Notes under the pieces: model-generated
Seen by the model: the letters and a program-made list of their open reading frames with translations, nothing else
Told to the model about the DNA's origin: nothing
Databases searched by the model: none
Shown here: one piece after another, positions 30,598 to 37,365 of the stretch
How the letters are laid out: every line of letters starts with the position of its first letter
Position numbering within the stretch: position 1 is the first letter of the stretch
DNA from: Pseudomonas oleovorans subsp. oleovorans
GTDB taxonomy: Bacteria; Pseudomonadota; Gammaproteobacteria; Pseudomonadales; Pseudomonadaceae
Length of the DNA: 41,660 nucleotides
Direction: 5' to 3'
Assembly: GCF_002197815.1 (NCBI RefSeq)
Contig: NZ_NIUB01000038.1
Coordinates: 1 to 41,660 of the forward strand
Program-made: the position numbers and the translations under genes

Positions 30598-30603
30598 AGA
30601 ATA
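30598..30603 (-). promoter_or_regulatory. TATTCT -10 element before the Arc-like gene
   Basis: Minus strand GCGGTCGTTATTCTCC, 28 bases before the start; same class as 24429 and 26870. Confidence 0.4.
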
Positions 30604-30621
30604 ACGACCGCGACTTCTTTC

Positions 30622-30885
30622 TCACCCCGAGCACCCCTCATGCTGTGCCCCATCAGGCAGGCAGTCGGAAACGCTCAACGACCAGTGCAGGTTCACTGGT
30701 GGATTCCTGTCTTGGTAGGTCAGGGAGCCGCTATAAATCCCCTGCTCAATGAGCGTCCCGGCGGAGCCCTGGATGCGCCTGAGACAGTCACGGCGAAGCT
30801 CTGCAAGGGCAGCCGAGTCTTCTTGATCTCCCAGCGAAACTGCTTTGCAGGTGATGGTCAGGGTTCTTGTGTGCGTTACGGTCAT
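30622..30885 (-). CDS. Hypothetical 87-aa protein
   Basis: Starts MTVTHTRTLTITCKAVSLGD, beta strand, then a helix (AALAELRRDCLRRIQGSAGT) and a strand with SGSLTYQDRNPPVNLHWSL. No family recognised. A palindrome with the CCGCGCATGCGCGG core lies about 32 bases before the start, at the same distance as in the truncated Cys-rich gene. Confidence 0.55.
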   Translation of the reverse strand: MTVTHTRTLTITCKAVSLGDQEDSAALAELRRDCLRRIQGSAGTLIEQGIYSGSLTYQDRNPPVNLHWSLSVSDCLPDGAQHEGCSG

Positions 30886-30916
30886 GGGGTACTCGGAAAT
30901 CTGGGCTTCGGTTTTT

Positions 30917-30930
30917 CCGCGCATGCGCGG
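30917..30930. promoter_or_regulatory. 14-bp palindrome, copy 3 (core CCGCGCATGCGCGG)
   Basis: Third copy of the core; here the flanks are not complementary (TTTTT and GTTTT). It lies between the PAPS-reductase-like stop and the 30885 start. Confidence 0.5.
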
Positions 30931-30947
30931 GTTTTCATGTGAGCGGG

Positions 30948-32072
30948 TCAGAGCGACCCGCATCCTTCTTTGCCAAAGGCGCCAGCGGGAAGCCGCCACT
31001 CCTGGCCAGCAGGGGTGAAGATCGGCAGCGTGTACTCGCGCTGCTTTGCTTGGGCCAGGGCTTCGAGGTCCGTGATTTCGAAAGCCTCTGCCGTAGCCGA
31101 AAGGTCTAGAACGTTGATCCGCTGCCGGCTGATGGTGCTATCGAATTCATTCTCGTAGCTGGCAATAGGGCGCAGACGATGCGGGAAGTAGCGCCGGAGG
31201 GTGGCCCAGATCACTGGGCTATTGAACACGCACGTCATACAAGAGCTGCGACTCCATCCAAGCCGGTAAGGAACTGGCGCAACCACGCGGTGCTTCGCGA
31301 TCAGCTCCCAAACCATTTCCTCGGTGAAGTGAAGGACGGGACGCCACGCATCAACATGGCGCCCCAGGCGTCCAAGGCGGCGGTCAACAGCGTGCGGCTC
31401 CAGCTGGTTGTACTTGGCCCGGTTCGAGCTTTCGGCACGGCGCTCCCCTGTGACAAAAAGGGTCTTCTTCCCGAGAAAGCGATCTTGGTTGGTGAGGGCT
31501 CGCCGGCCAACGTCGATCTTTGCTGCCGAGCTGCACCAGCGAGTGGCAAGGTTGGCGCTCTGCTGGGGGAACTGCCGCCGTGTCGCCGGCTGTGACCGCT
31601 TGGTGTCTCTCTCCAGTTCGAACACCCCGCTTGGGGTTTCGATGATGTGCGGCTGGGAGTAGGAGTTCTCCTTGAGCATTTCGCCCTCGATCCCGCCCTT
31701 GAGCCAAGAGAAATACACAGGGAGGCCGAATGCTTCGGCAAACTTCTCGATGTAGCTGTCGTTGAAGGCCCAGTCCATGAGGCTGCTGCCCTCCCTGCCA
31801 TCCACGGCGTGGTGCCAGATTTCGACCCTGCTCATGTCGGCCCCCTGATCAATCAGGGCAAGCAGGCATGCTATCGAGTCCGACATGCAGACGATGATGT
31901 TGTCGTAGCTGCCCAGGTCGATGTTGGGCGCGTCGAAATAAGTGCCCGCAGCCAGTCGAGCCGGCTCAGGCTCGAAGCCTAGCAAGCTCATCTGCTGGCC
32001 GAGGGCAGGAATGATCACGGTGTCGTCGAAGCGATCCAGGAGGCTGGCTTTAGCGATGAACTCTCCCGCCAC
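30948..32072 (-). CDS. PAPS reductase/PP-loop family protein with a shortened PP-loop
   Basis: 374-residue frame of the COG0175 type seen on phages and plasmids. Landmarks: YDNIIVCMSDSIACLLALID, VEIWHHAVDGREGSSLMDW, RWCSSAAKIDV, FVTGERRAESSNRAKY, HVDAWRPVLHFTEEMVW and a Cys-rich SSCMTCVFNSP. Family members have SGGKDS; here the segment is S-DS, three residues short, so the ATP loop may be broken. The frame begins with a GTG inside the end of the TnpB element; codons just after it look coding, so the native start was probably lost to, or lies across, the insertion. An ATG at 31989-31991 is the next start. Confidence 0.68.
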   Translation of the reverse strand: MAGEFIAKASLLDRFDDTVIIPALGQQMSLLGFEPEPARLAAGTYFDAPNIDLGSYDNIIVCMSDSIACLLALIDQGADMSRVEIWHHAVDGREGSSLMDWAFNDSYIEKFAEAFGLPVYFSWLKGGIEGEMLKENSYSQPHIIETPSGVFELERDTKRSQPATRRQFPQQSANLATRWCSSAAKIDVGRRALTNQDRFLGKKTLFVTGERRAESSNRAKYNQLEPHAVDRRLGRLGRHVDAWRPVLHFTEEMVWELIAKHRVVAPVPYRLGWSRSSCMTCVFNSPVIWATLRRYFPHRLRPIASYENEFDSTISRQRINVLDLSATAEAFEITDLEALAQAKQREYTLPIFTPAGQEWRLPAGAFGKEGCGSL

Positions 32073-32230
32073 TAAACCGCTGAAGCGGTTGTAGTGGGGG
32101 TTTCGCGGGTCTTCGACCGGGGCTTACCTGCTTGCGCGGGCAGAGGCTTGAGTCTCGCCGCCACGCCCGTCCCAGGCGTGTCTTGCGGTGTCCAGGCGTC
32201 GAGCAATACGACCCTGGCGCTGTTCTGATC
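32050..32230 (-). ncRNA. Predicted omega RNA of the TnpB element
   Basis: Placed by analogy: TnpB guide RNAs overlap the 3' end of tnpB, pass the right-end hairpin (32075-32090) and take their guide from the flanking DNA. The guide would thus be the first bases of the PAPS-reductase-like frame. Borders are not visible from sequence. Confidence 0.35.
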
Positions 32231-33376
32231 CCTCGGTAGCGAGCAACCGCAGTGCGGGCACAGGTGCCAGCGCTCCTTGAGCGCCTTGGGCACCAGCGCC
32301 CAGCAGCCAGAGCAGCGCTGCGAGGGTTTGAGTTGGCGGGTGTGGGCCAGATGCAGCACGGAACCAGCTTCCTGCGCTTTGTAGGTGAGCATCTGGTGCG
32401 CCATGCCAAGCCCGGCCGAGAGGATTTCCCGGTTGAGGCCAGCCTTCTGCCGCACGCGCCGGCCCGGTGCTTCGACCGTGCCTTTGGCGCTGCGGCTCAT
32501 GTTCTGCGGAGCCAGTGCCTCGGTGGCGATCAGCGCGCAGCGCTGCACCAGGGCCGAGGTCTGTTTGTGGATGAAGTCCCGGCGACGATCAGCAATGCGC
32601 TGATGCAGCCGGGCAATCTGCTGGGACAGCTGACGGTAGCGGTGTGATCCGCGCTTCTTCCTCGCCCGCTGCCGTTGTAGGTCGGCCAGCCGTGGCAGCG
32701 CTTCGCGCAGCCAGCGCGCGTTTTCGATCACGCTGCCGTCATCGAAGTTAGCCCAGTGCGCAAGGCCGAAGTCGATGCCAACCGCTGCATCACCCGTGCG
32801 CTGCCGCGCACAAGCTGCCTCGGGCACCCGTAGAGTTATTGAGGCATACCACTGATCCTCGCCGGTCGCCGGGTTGCGACGCCGCAGCAGGGTCAGGTCG
32901 TTTGGAGTGAACTCGGCAAAGCGATGGCGTCCGCGCAAACGAATCTTCATCGCGCCCATGCCGCTGCCCAGGCGCAGGGTGCCACCACGGGCGCCCTGCT
33001 GGAGCAACTTCCAGCCTGCCGGGTCAGGATAGGTGAAACCCGAGAATCGAGAAGCAGTCTTGAAGCGCGGGAAGCCCGGTGATTGCCCCGCCTTCACCCG
33101 GCGAAAGAACGCCTGAAAGGCCCGGTCGAGGCGGCGTAGCGTTTCCTGCAACGCATGACTGCCAAGCTCAACCAGCTCAGGGCGGGACTGCTTGATGGCT
33201 GGCAGGGTGTTTTGCTGGTCGTAGTAGCTGATCGATTTACCAGCCTTGGAATAGGCCTCTATTCGCTCTTGCAGGGCCGCGTTGTACAGCTCGGCATGTA
33301 GGCGCACCCAGCCATCCAGTCGATTGAGCTGGTTGGCATTAGGGTAGAGTCTGAAAGTTACTTTGCGCCTTTGCAT
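32072..33376 (-). CDS. tnpB: TnpB (IS605 OrfB-type RNA-guided nuclease), solo element
   Basis: 434-aa, full length. N-terminal HTH_OrfB region MQRRKVTFRLYPNANQ; RuvC residues D202 (GIDFGLAHW), E286 (LIATEALAP) and D383 (PRDQNSA); zinc finger C355, C358 (CSGC) and C373, C376 (CPHCG). All catalytic residues are present, so it is likely an active RNA-guided DNA nuclease. No tnpA is adjacent, so the element would need one in trans. It overlaps the PAPS-reductase-like frame and lies divergent from 33523. The left end is not certain; it should lie between 33377 and 33480. Confidence 0.88.
   Translation of the reverse strand: MQRRKVTFRLYPNANQLNRLDGWVRLHAELYNAALQERIEAYSKAGKSISYYDQQNTLPAIKQSRPELVELGSHALQETLRRLDRAFQAFFRRVKAGQSPGFPRFKTASRFSGFTYPDPAGWKLLQQGARGGTLRLGSGMGAMKIRLRGRHRFAEFTPNDLTLLRRRNPATGEDQWYASITLRVPEAACARQRTGDAAVGIDFGLAHWANFDDGSVIENARWLREALPRLADLQRQRARKKRGSHRYRQLSQQIARLHQRIADRRRDFIHKQTSALVQRCALIATEALAPQNMSRSAKGTVEAPGRRVRQKAGLNREILSAGLGMAHQMLTYKAQEAGSVLHLAHTRQLKPSQRCSGCWALVPKALKERWHLCPHCGCSLPRDQNSARVVLLDAWTPQDTPGTGVAARLKPLPAQAGKPRSKTRETPTTTASAV
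32075..32090. repeat. Right-end hairpin of the TnpB element
   Basis: AACCGCT, GA, AGCGGTT directly after the tnpB stop. Hairpins at this place are typical of IS605-group right ends and of the 3' end of the guide RNA. Confidence 0.6.
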
Positions 33377-33522
33377 GAGGTGAGGATAACGTCGAATACA
33401 GACAGCTCCACTCCAAACAAAACCACAATAAAAATAAATCGAGCGTAAATCCCATGCCGTGAGCTGAAACCAGCATGTAACTCAGCTCAATTCGGAGGTC
33501 TGGAATTGGCCGTAGCGATAAG

Positions 33523-34017
33523 ATGGCTCAATTGAGAACCCCACCGGACAGCCTGATGGATCACGAATTCTTCATTGAGCGTTTGCGCAACCTTGCGGGC
33601 AACCAGCCTGGGCGTCAGCTCAGCATGCAGCTGGATACGTTCCAGATCATGGGCCGCTTTGGTTTTGTCCTAGCCGCACGCCGGGCGCAGGCGGCAGCGC
33701 TGGCAGTGGCGATGGTGATCATCGGCATGTACGGCATGGGGACGCTCGGAGAGCCATCCCTGCTGAGTATGATCGCGCTCGCACTTGGCTATGCCCTGGT
33801 GATGCTCATTGTCCTTCGCCGATTCCCATACTGGTCGCCCAGGAAGCCCCTATCCGAAGGCCTGATGGCTCTGAGCGAATGTAGGCTCAACGACCCGGCC
33901 AACTTCTTGTCTGGCATCCGCAGTGATCTGCATGCAGTGAACAATGCGATGCTGAGCGAGCTTTGTATGCTGCTGGCACTGGATCGGCGCCGTTCAAATG
34001 CTGGTAGCAACCAATGA
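33523..34017 (+). CDS. Membrane protein with two transmembrane helices
   Basis: 164-aa protein: soluble N-terminus of about 55 residues, two hydrophobic helices (about 57-75 and 80-100, AAALAVAMVIIGMYGMG and MIALALGYALVMLIVL), then a soluble C-terminus. The stop overlaps the next start by ATGA. Unknown function; the pair is likely coupled. Confidence 0.6.
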   Translation: MAQLRTPPDSLMDHEFFIERLRNLAGNQPGRQLSMQLDTFQIMGRFGFVLAARRAQAAALAVAMVIIGMYGMGTLGEPSLLSMIALALGYALVMLIVLRRFPYWSPRKPLSEGLMALSECRLNDPANFLSGIRSDLHAVNNAMLSELCMLLALDRRRSNAGSNQ

Positions 34018-34598
34018 CTGAGCGTGAAGGGGCGTTCGGCGTCGAGACGCTTAAACACCAGTATGCGAGCTGGTGCGCTGCTAGTGCATATGGCCGGGGG
34101 CTCGGGGGCGGGGGGAACGAGCTGGCATTCGCCCTGATCGAGGCTGCCGGCTTGGTTGATGTGACCAACCCAGATGACATTGGCGAGGACGTTGACCTGT
34201 GGCAGCTCGGCTTCATGAGGAAGATCATGGCCGAGGCGGAACGCAGACGCGTGCCCAACTTTGCGTTTGGTCACGCCCAGAAGCTGGTCAATATCTACCT
34301 GAAAACCACTTTGGTATGTGGTGGCCACCACGCTCACTACAAGGTGCAGAAGCTGCATCCCCCGCTTGATTACGAGCTGTTTAAGGGGCTTCGCTCTTAT
34401 CTCTGGCGACAGAGGAAGGTCCTTGGCAGTGCCAGGGAGGCGTTCCGGGCTGCCCAGGCGACCAACCCGAGTTGGACCACATTCACCGAGGCGGACTACT
34501 TGGCTCACATTGCTGCAATCAAGCAGCTCATGGCTGGGCGACCGCTCTACTTGGTCGAGGAACACTGGCCGCTCGGAATTACTGGCGGCTCAGCCTGA
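34014..34598 (+). CDS. Hypothetical 194-aa protein
   Basis: Cytosolic-looking protein with LWQLGFMRKIMAEAERRRVP, FAFGHAQKLVNIYLKTTLVC, GGHHAHYKVQKLHPPLDY. The His cluster GGHHAHY and the Cys before it could bind a metal; this is only a suggestion. It overlaps the membrane protein gene by four bases, so they are one unit. No family recognised. Confidence 0.55.
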   Translation: MTEREGAFGVETLKHQYASWCAASAYGRGLGGGGNELAFALIEAAGLVDVTNPDDIGEDVDLWQLGFMRKIMAEAERRRVPNFAFGHAQKLVNIYLKTTLVCGGHHAHYKVQKLHPPLDYELFKGLRSYLWRQRKVLGSAREAFRAAQATNPSWTTFTEADYLAHIAAIKQLMAGRPLYLVEEHWPLGITGGSA

Positions 34599-34624
34599 TT
34601 GCAATAGAGCCGCCTTGAAGCTTG

Positions 34625-35062
34625 CTAGTAGTTGCTGCTGAGCTTCGCAGTGAGCACGTAGCCGCCCACCACGATCAATGCGCAGACCGAGAGCATGAAC
34701 CACAGCTCGGTGAACCAGGGCAGTTCGACATGGTACGCATAGGCTGTAGAGCTGCCGCCGAACTGATCCAGAGCAGTCTGCTCAGCCTTCATCTTGATCA
34801 GCTCATGAAGTCCGGCCCAGAACAGTGCAGCGATAAGCGGCCAGGTGTTCGAGACGCGCAAAGGGAAGGGTGCCCCAGTGGCTTGGATCACCATCACGAT
34901 GGCCAGCGTTACTGGTGCCGACAGTAGGAGCCGGGCTTGATCGACTACGGCCCAGAACGGCAACCCGAGCTGGTTAGCGACCCAACTGATGCAGAACACG
35001 ATTGCTCCGAACGCCATTGCAAGAACGATAACGAGCACGGCAAGGAAATCACTTGGCTTCAT
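34625..35062 (-). CDS. Polytopic small membrane protein
   Basis: 145-aa protein with hydrophobic segments at about 5-30, 48-63, 72-88 and 116-138. No family recognised. It lies 35 bases after the OmpA-like lipoprotein on the same strand behind an AGGA site, so probably the same transcript. Confidence 0.6.
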   Translation of the reverse strand: MKPSDFLAVLVIVLAMAFGAIVFCISWVANQLGLPFWAVVDQARLLLSAPVTLAIVMVIQATGAPFPLRVSNTWPLIAALFWAGLHELIKMKAEQTALDQFGGSSTAYAYHVELPWFTELWFMLSVCALIVVGGYVLTAKLSSNY

Positions 35063-35097
35063 TGACTGATCCTAAGTTGTTTTGTGGGCTTGATGGG

Positions 35098-35763
35098 TTA
35101 TGCGTTGGGTGCAATCTCACTCAGCGTAATCTCCACGCGCCGGTTCTGAGAGCGGCCCTGCGGAGTCGCATTGCTGCTTTTCGGCTCGCTTGCGCCTGCA
35201 CCACGGACAAACAAGCGCTCATAGGGGACGCCGGCAGCGGTGAGGTACGCGGCAACGGAACGAGCGCGGTCATAGCTGAGGCGGTTGTTGCGGTCGGGCG
35301 TGCCAGTGTTGTCGGTATGCCCCGCAATACCCACCTTGTAGGTCTGGGTTTTCAACGACTCCGCCAGTTTGCTTAGTGCCGGATATGCTTCCGGGGCAAT
35401 GTCAGACGAGCCGATACGAAAGAAAACGTCAGACGGAACTGTCACTACCAGGGATTGTTGACCATTGTCGGCAGGAGCCTGCTGCACCTGTAGATCGGTG
35501 TAGGCAAGCTCTGCCTGCATCGCTCTGTAGCGCTTCTCCCAGAGGTATCCAGCGCCACCACCAGCGGCAGCACCGAGTACGGCGCCTTTGATCGCCATCG
35601 AGCTATCGCCGAGCGCCGCGCCTACCAGAGCACCGCCAACCGCGCCCACGGTCAGGCCGACACCCGTCCGAGTGATTTCGAAGTTGCCGGTTTGGGGATT
35701 ACTTGCGCAGCCGCTAATGGACAGGAGGATGGCAAGCGTGCCGGCGAGTTTGAGCATGTTCAT
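35098..35763 (-). CDS. OmpA-family lipoprotein with glycine-zipper
   Basis: 221-aa protein. Signal peptide and lipobox SISGC (about residue 19), a Gly-rich membrane-like stretch (GVGLTVGAVGGALVGAALGD, then AAAGGGAGYLW), and a C-terminal OmpA domain (about 115-217) with FRIGSSDIAP, GHTDNTGTPDRNNRLSYDRA and the RSQNRRVEI peptidoglycan-binding end. It ties the outer membrane to peptidoglycan. I chose the ATG with GGAG 11 bases upstream; the upstream frame is intergenic. Shared-motif site 8 is its promoter. Confidence 0.82.
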   Translation of the reverse strand: MNMLKLAGTLAILLSISGCASNPQTGNFEITRTGVGLTVGAVGGALVGAALGDSSMAIKGAVLGAAAGGGAGYLWEKRYRAMQAELAYTDLQVQQAPADNGQQSLVVTVPSDVFFRIGSSDIAPEAYPALSKLAESLKTQTYKVGIAGHTDNTGTPDRNNRLSYDRARSVAAYLTAAGVPYERLFVRGAGASEPKSSNATPQGRSQNRRVEITLSEIAPNA

Positions 35764-35794
35764 TACTGCGAATCTCCGTTGAGTTGGTTCGCAA

Positions 35795-35823
35795 CTAGCA
35801 TCGCGGGCTCCAGGCCGTGTCAG
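35795..35823 (-). promoter_or_regulatory. Shared TGACAC/GATNAT promoter-like motif, site 8
   Basis: Minus strand reads CTGACA, 17 bases ending in GA, then TGCTAG (GATGCT at the -10-like place), 31 bases before the OmpA-like start. The arms TGCGAA and TTCGCA flank the ribosome site. Confidence 0.55.
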
Positions 35824-35867
35824 CGCGAGAGCCATGAAATCGTCAGAGCAGATTCTGGGTGCCGAGC

Positions 35868-36173
35868 CTACAACAGCCCCAGCTGACATTCGTCCACGCA
35901 TGCAGCCGATCCCTTCCAGGAATTGCTCAGCGCGACATTGCTATTGGTCAAGGGCAGGGAACGGTATGCCTTGCCGGCCACGTACCAGCGGAGGTGCGCC
36001 TCGGCACGCCGACCATTCAGTTGATGGCGAACAACGCGCACTTTGCGCTTGCCGGGCGGAGTGAAGTCGGCGTCCGACTGGATGATGATTTCGCGGCCCA
36101 GGACCTGCTTTGCCGCTGCTATGGCTCGCAGCTCCATTTCTTGCTCGGAAGATTGAATGACGCTCTTGGACAT
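35868..36173 (-). CDS. Hypothetical 101-aa basic protein
   Basis: Begins MSKSVIQSSEQEMELRAIAA; central DFTPPGKRKVRVVRHQLNGR is basic. No family recognised. CGGAG precedes the ATG at 36171-36173. It carries shared-motif site 7, with the Tn7-like element ending only 28 bases beyond that site. Confidence 0.55.
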   Translation of the reverse strand: MSKSVIQSSEQEMELRAIAAAKQVLGREIIIQSDADFTPPGKRKVRVVRHQLNGRRAEAHLRWYVAGKAYRSLPLTNSNVALSNSWKGSAACVDECQLGLL

Positions 36174-36198
36174 GGATTGTGTCTCCGTTGAGGTCCAA

Positions 36199-36227
36199 GA
36201 ATGCTATTCGAAGCCGGCCTGTGTCAT
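36199..36227 (-). promoter_or_regulatory. Shared TGACAC/GATNAT promoter-like motif, site 7
   Basis: Minus strand reads ATGACA, 17 bases ending in TA, then GCATTC (TAGCAT at the -10-like place), 25 bases before the 36173 start. Confidence 0.55.
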
Positions 36228-36255
36228 CGGAGGTAGCGTAGGTGAGCGTTGCAAA

Positions 36256-36582
36256 TGTGGGATGCAAATAAAGTTTCATCCTAACGGGAACGATTTGCTG
36301 GGCTGGCTGGGAAGCTCACTGCCCGACCTGTACCTAAAGTCTCATCCTAATGCCTCGCAGCGGCCTTCAAATGGTCGGAAAACCCCGGAGCCATGCGAAT
36401 AAAGTGTCATCCTTACCTGAAATCGTAAGTCGTTGATTTCTATTGTGACCTTGCTAATTTCCTCCCTGATTGCGGCCTTGCAGGCCGCAATCATTGGGGG
36501 TTCCAGGGGCGGACAAGGCCAGAACCCGATTGCTCGGGATGACACTTTATTTCTAAGGATGAAACTTTATTTGCATCCCACA
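36256..36582. mobile_element. 327-bp non-coding element with Tn7-like ends
   Basis: The termini are 27-bp perfect inverted repeats beginning TGTGGGATGCAAATAAAG and ending in ACA on the other side. The binding-site-like unit TAAAG-TNTCATCC is repeated: left at 36269, 36335, 36400 (65-66 base steps); right, inverted, at 36537-36549 and 36554-36569 (20-base step). Three spaced sites on one side and close sites on the other is the layout of Tn7-type ends. It carries no gene, only an 11-bp hairpin (36468-36492). No 5-bp target duplication is visible (GCAAA versus GGAAT). Confidence 0.75.
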
Positions 36583-36763
36583 GGAATCGGGGCCATTTCA
36601 GTAGCATTGGCACTACGGCAATCATGATGGTCACGAGCGCAATGCCTTGAGCCAAGAACAGGCCGGCATCGGGTCGTTTGGCTATCTGAAGCGTGGGCGC
36701 AAAGACTATCGGAGACGCCAGCAGCCATATGACGGCGGCTCGTTGATGAATAGACAAGTGCAT
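36491..36763 (-). CDS. Small membrane protein with C-terminus taken from the Tn7-like element
   Basis: 90-aa frame: two hydrophobic helices (about 10-30 and 38-55, AAVIWLLASPIVFA and GIALVTIMIAVVPMLL), then WPRF, after which the frame runs into the element end at 36582 and finishes with about 30 residues encoded by it. The original C-terminus is therefore lost. It starts at the ATG of a TGATG overlap with the toxin stop. It is expressed with the toxin-antitoxin genes. Function unknown. Confidence 0.5.
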   Translation of the reverse strand: MHLSIHQRAAVIWLLASPIVFAPTLQIAKRPDAGLFLAQGIALVTIMIAVVPMLLKWPRFLWDANKVSSLEIKCHPEQSGSGLVRPWNPQ

Positions 36764-37038
36764 CAGCGATCCTCTCGGGTGTGCCACAGACGAAGTAGGT
36801 AAATGGTGGAACCCACAATCTCGTAGCGCATCTCGTAGTGCCCGACCAGAATCCGTCTCACGTCACGCGGATCGAACTCTTCCAGCCGCTCCCCAATACG
36901 CGGGTTAGGAAGCAACGTGGTCGGTGCGGCGGCGAGTTGCTGCACTGTGCGCGCAGCAGCTGGCTGATTCACCGTCGCCAGGAACTCGTAGAGGCGGGCC
37001 AGATCAGACAGTGCCTTGCTCGTCCACTTCAACTCCAT
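36763..37038 (-). CDS. RelE/ParE-family toxin
   Basis: 91-aa toxin: MELKWTSKALSDLARLYEFL, LLPNPRIGERLEEF, DVRRILVGHYEMRYEIVGST, YLLRLWHTRED. This is the ParE/RelE fold with the C-terminal Arg, Tyr and His residues. RelE cuts mRNA on ribosomes and ParE poisons gyrase; sequence alone does not decide. It starts in a TGATG overlap with the antitoxin stop, so translation is coupled. Plasmid stability function is likely. Confidence 0.82.
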   Translation of the reverse strand: MELKWTSKALSDLARLYEFLATVNQPAAARTVQQLAAAPTTLLPNPRIGERLEEFDPRDVRRILVGHYEMRYEIVGSTIYLLRLWHTREDR

Positions 37039-37310
37039 CAGCGCGGCACCGGCAGCGGCGTGTCGGTGCTCAGGCTCTCGGCCCAAGCTTGGACGGCCTG
37101 GTGGTCGATCACATGGCCAGCGTCTACATCAGCCAGTGCTTCACGGGTTAGACGACTGCGCTCTTCTTCCTGGTCGAGCCAGGCAGACAAGGCTTGCTTA
37201 ACGATCCAGTTCTTGGAACGCTCCAGGCGTCCGGCGATTTCATCGACTCGCTCGGCCAGCTCGACAGGGACGTGAGCGGTGACGGATCGGGTTTTCGCGG
37301 TAGCGGCCAT
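37038..37310 (-). CDS. CopG/ParD-like ribbon-helix-helix antitoxin
   Basis: 90-aa protein: SVTAHVPVELAERVDEIAGR, then SKNWIVKQALSAWLDQ form a ribbon-helix-helix for operator binding, and the C-terminal helix (REALADVDAGHVIDHQAVQAW) should wrap the toxin. GGAG precedes the ATG at 37308-37310. It is first in the operon before the toxin, the usual order, and would repress its own promoter. Confidence 0.85.
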   Translation of the reverse strand: MAATAKTRSVTAHVPVELAERVDEIAGRLERSKNWIVKQALSAWLDQEEERSRLTREALADVDAGHVIDHQAVQAWAESLSTDTPLPVPR

Positions 37311-37365
37311 AATAATTGCTCCGGTGGGTCAGACTTGCAGTGCCGGTCGGAAGCCGGCCACAGCG

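Noticed and set aside
35941..36279. 112-aa minus-strand frame running through the Tn7-like end
   Set aside because: It overlaps the 35868-36173 gene in another frame and starts inside the element; the other frame has a ribosome site and promoter motif.
36321..36345. CGACCTGTAC resembling the 3' stem of the leader RNA
   Set aside because: It lacks P2 and the complementary loop and is not before a gene.
36400..36415. TGACAC/GTGTCA copies in the Tn7-like element
   Set aside because: They are part of the repeated TAAAGTGTCATCC end sites, not promoters.
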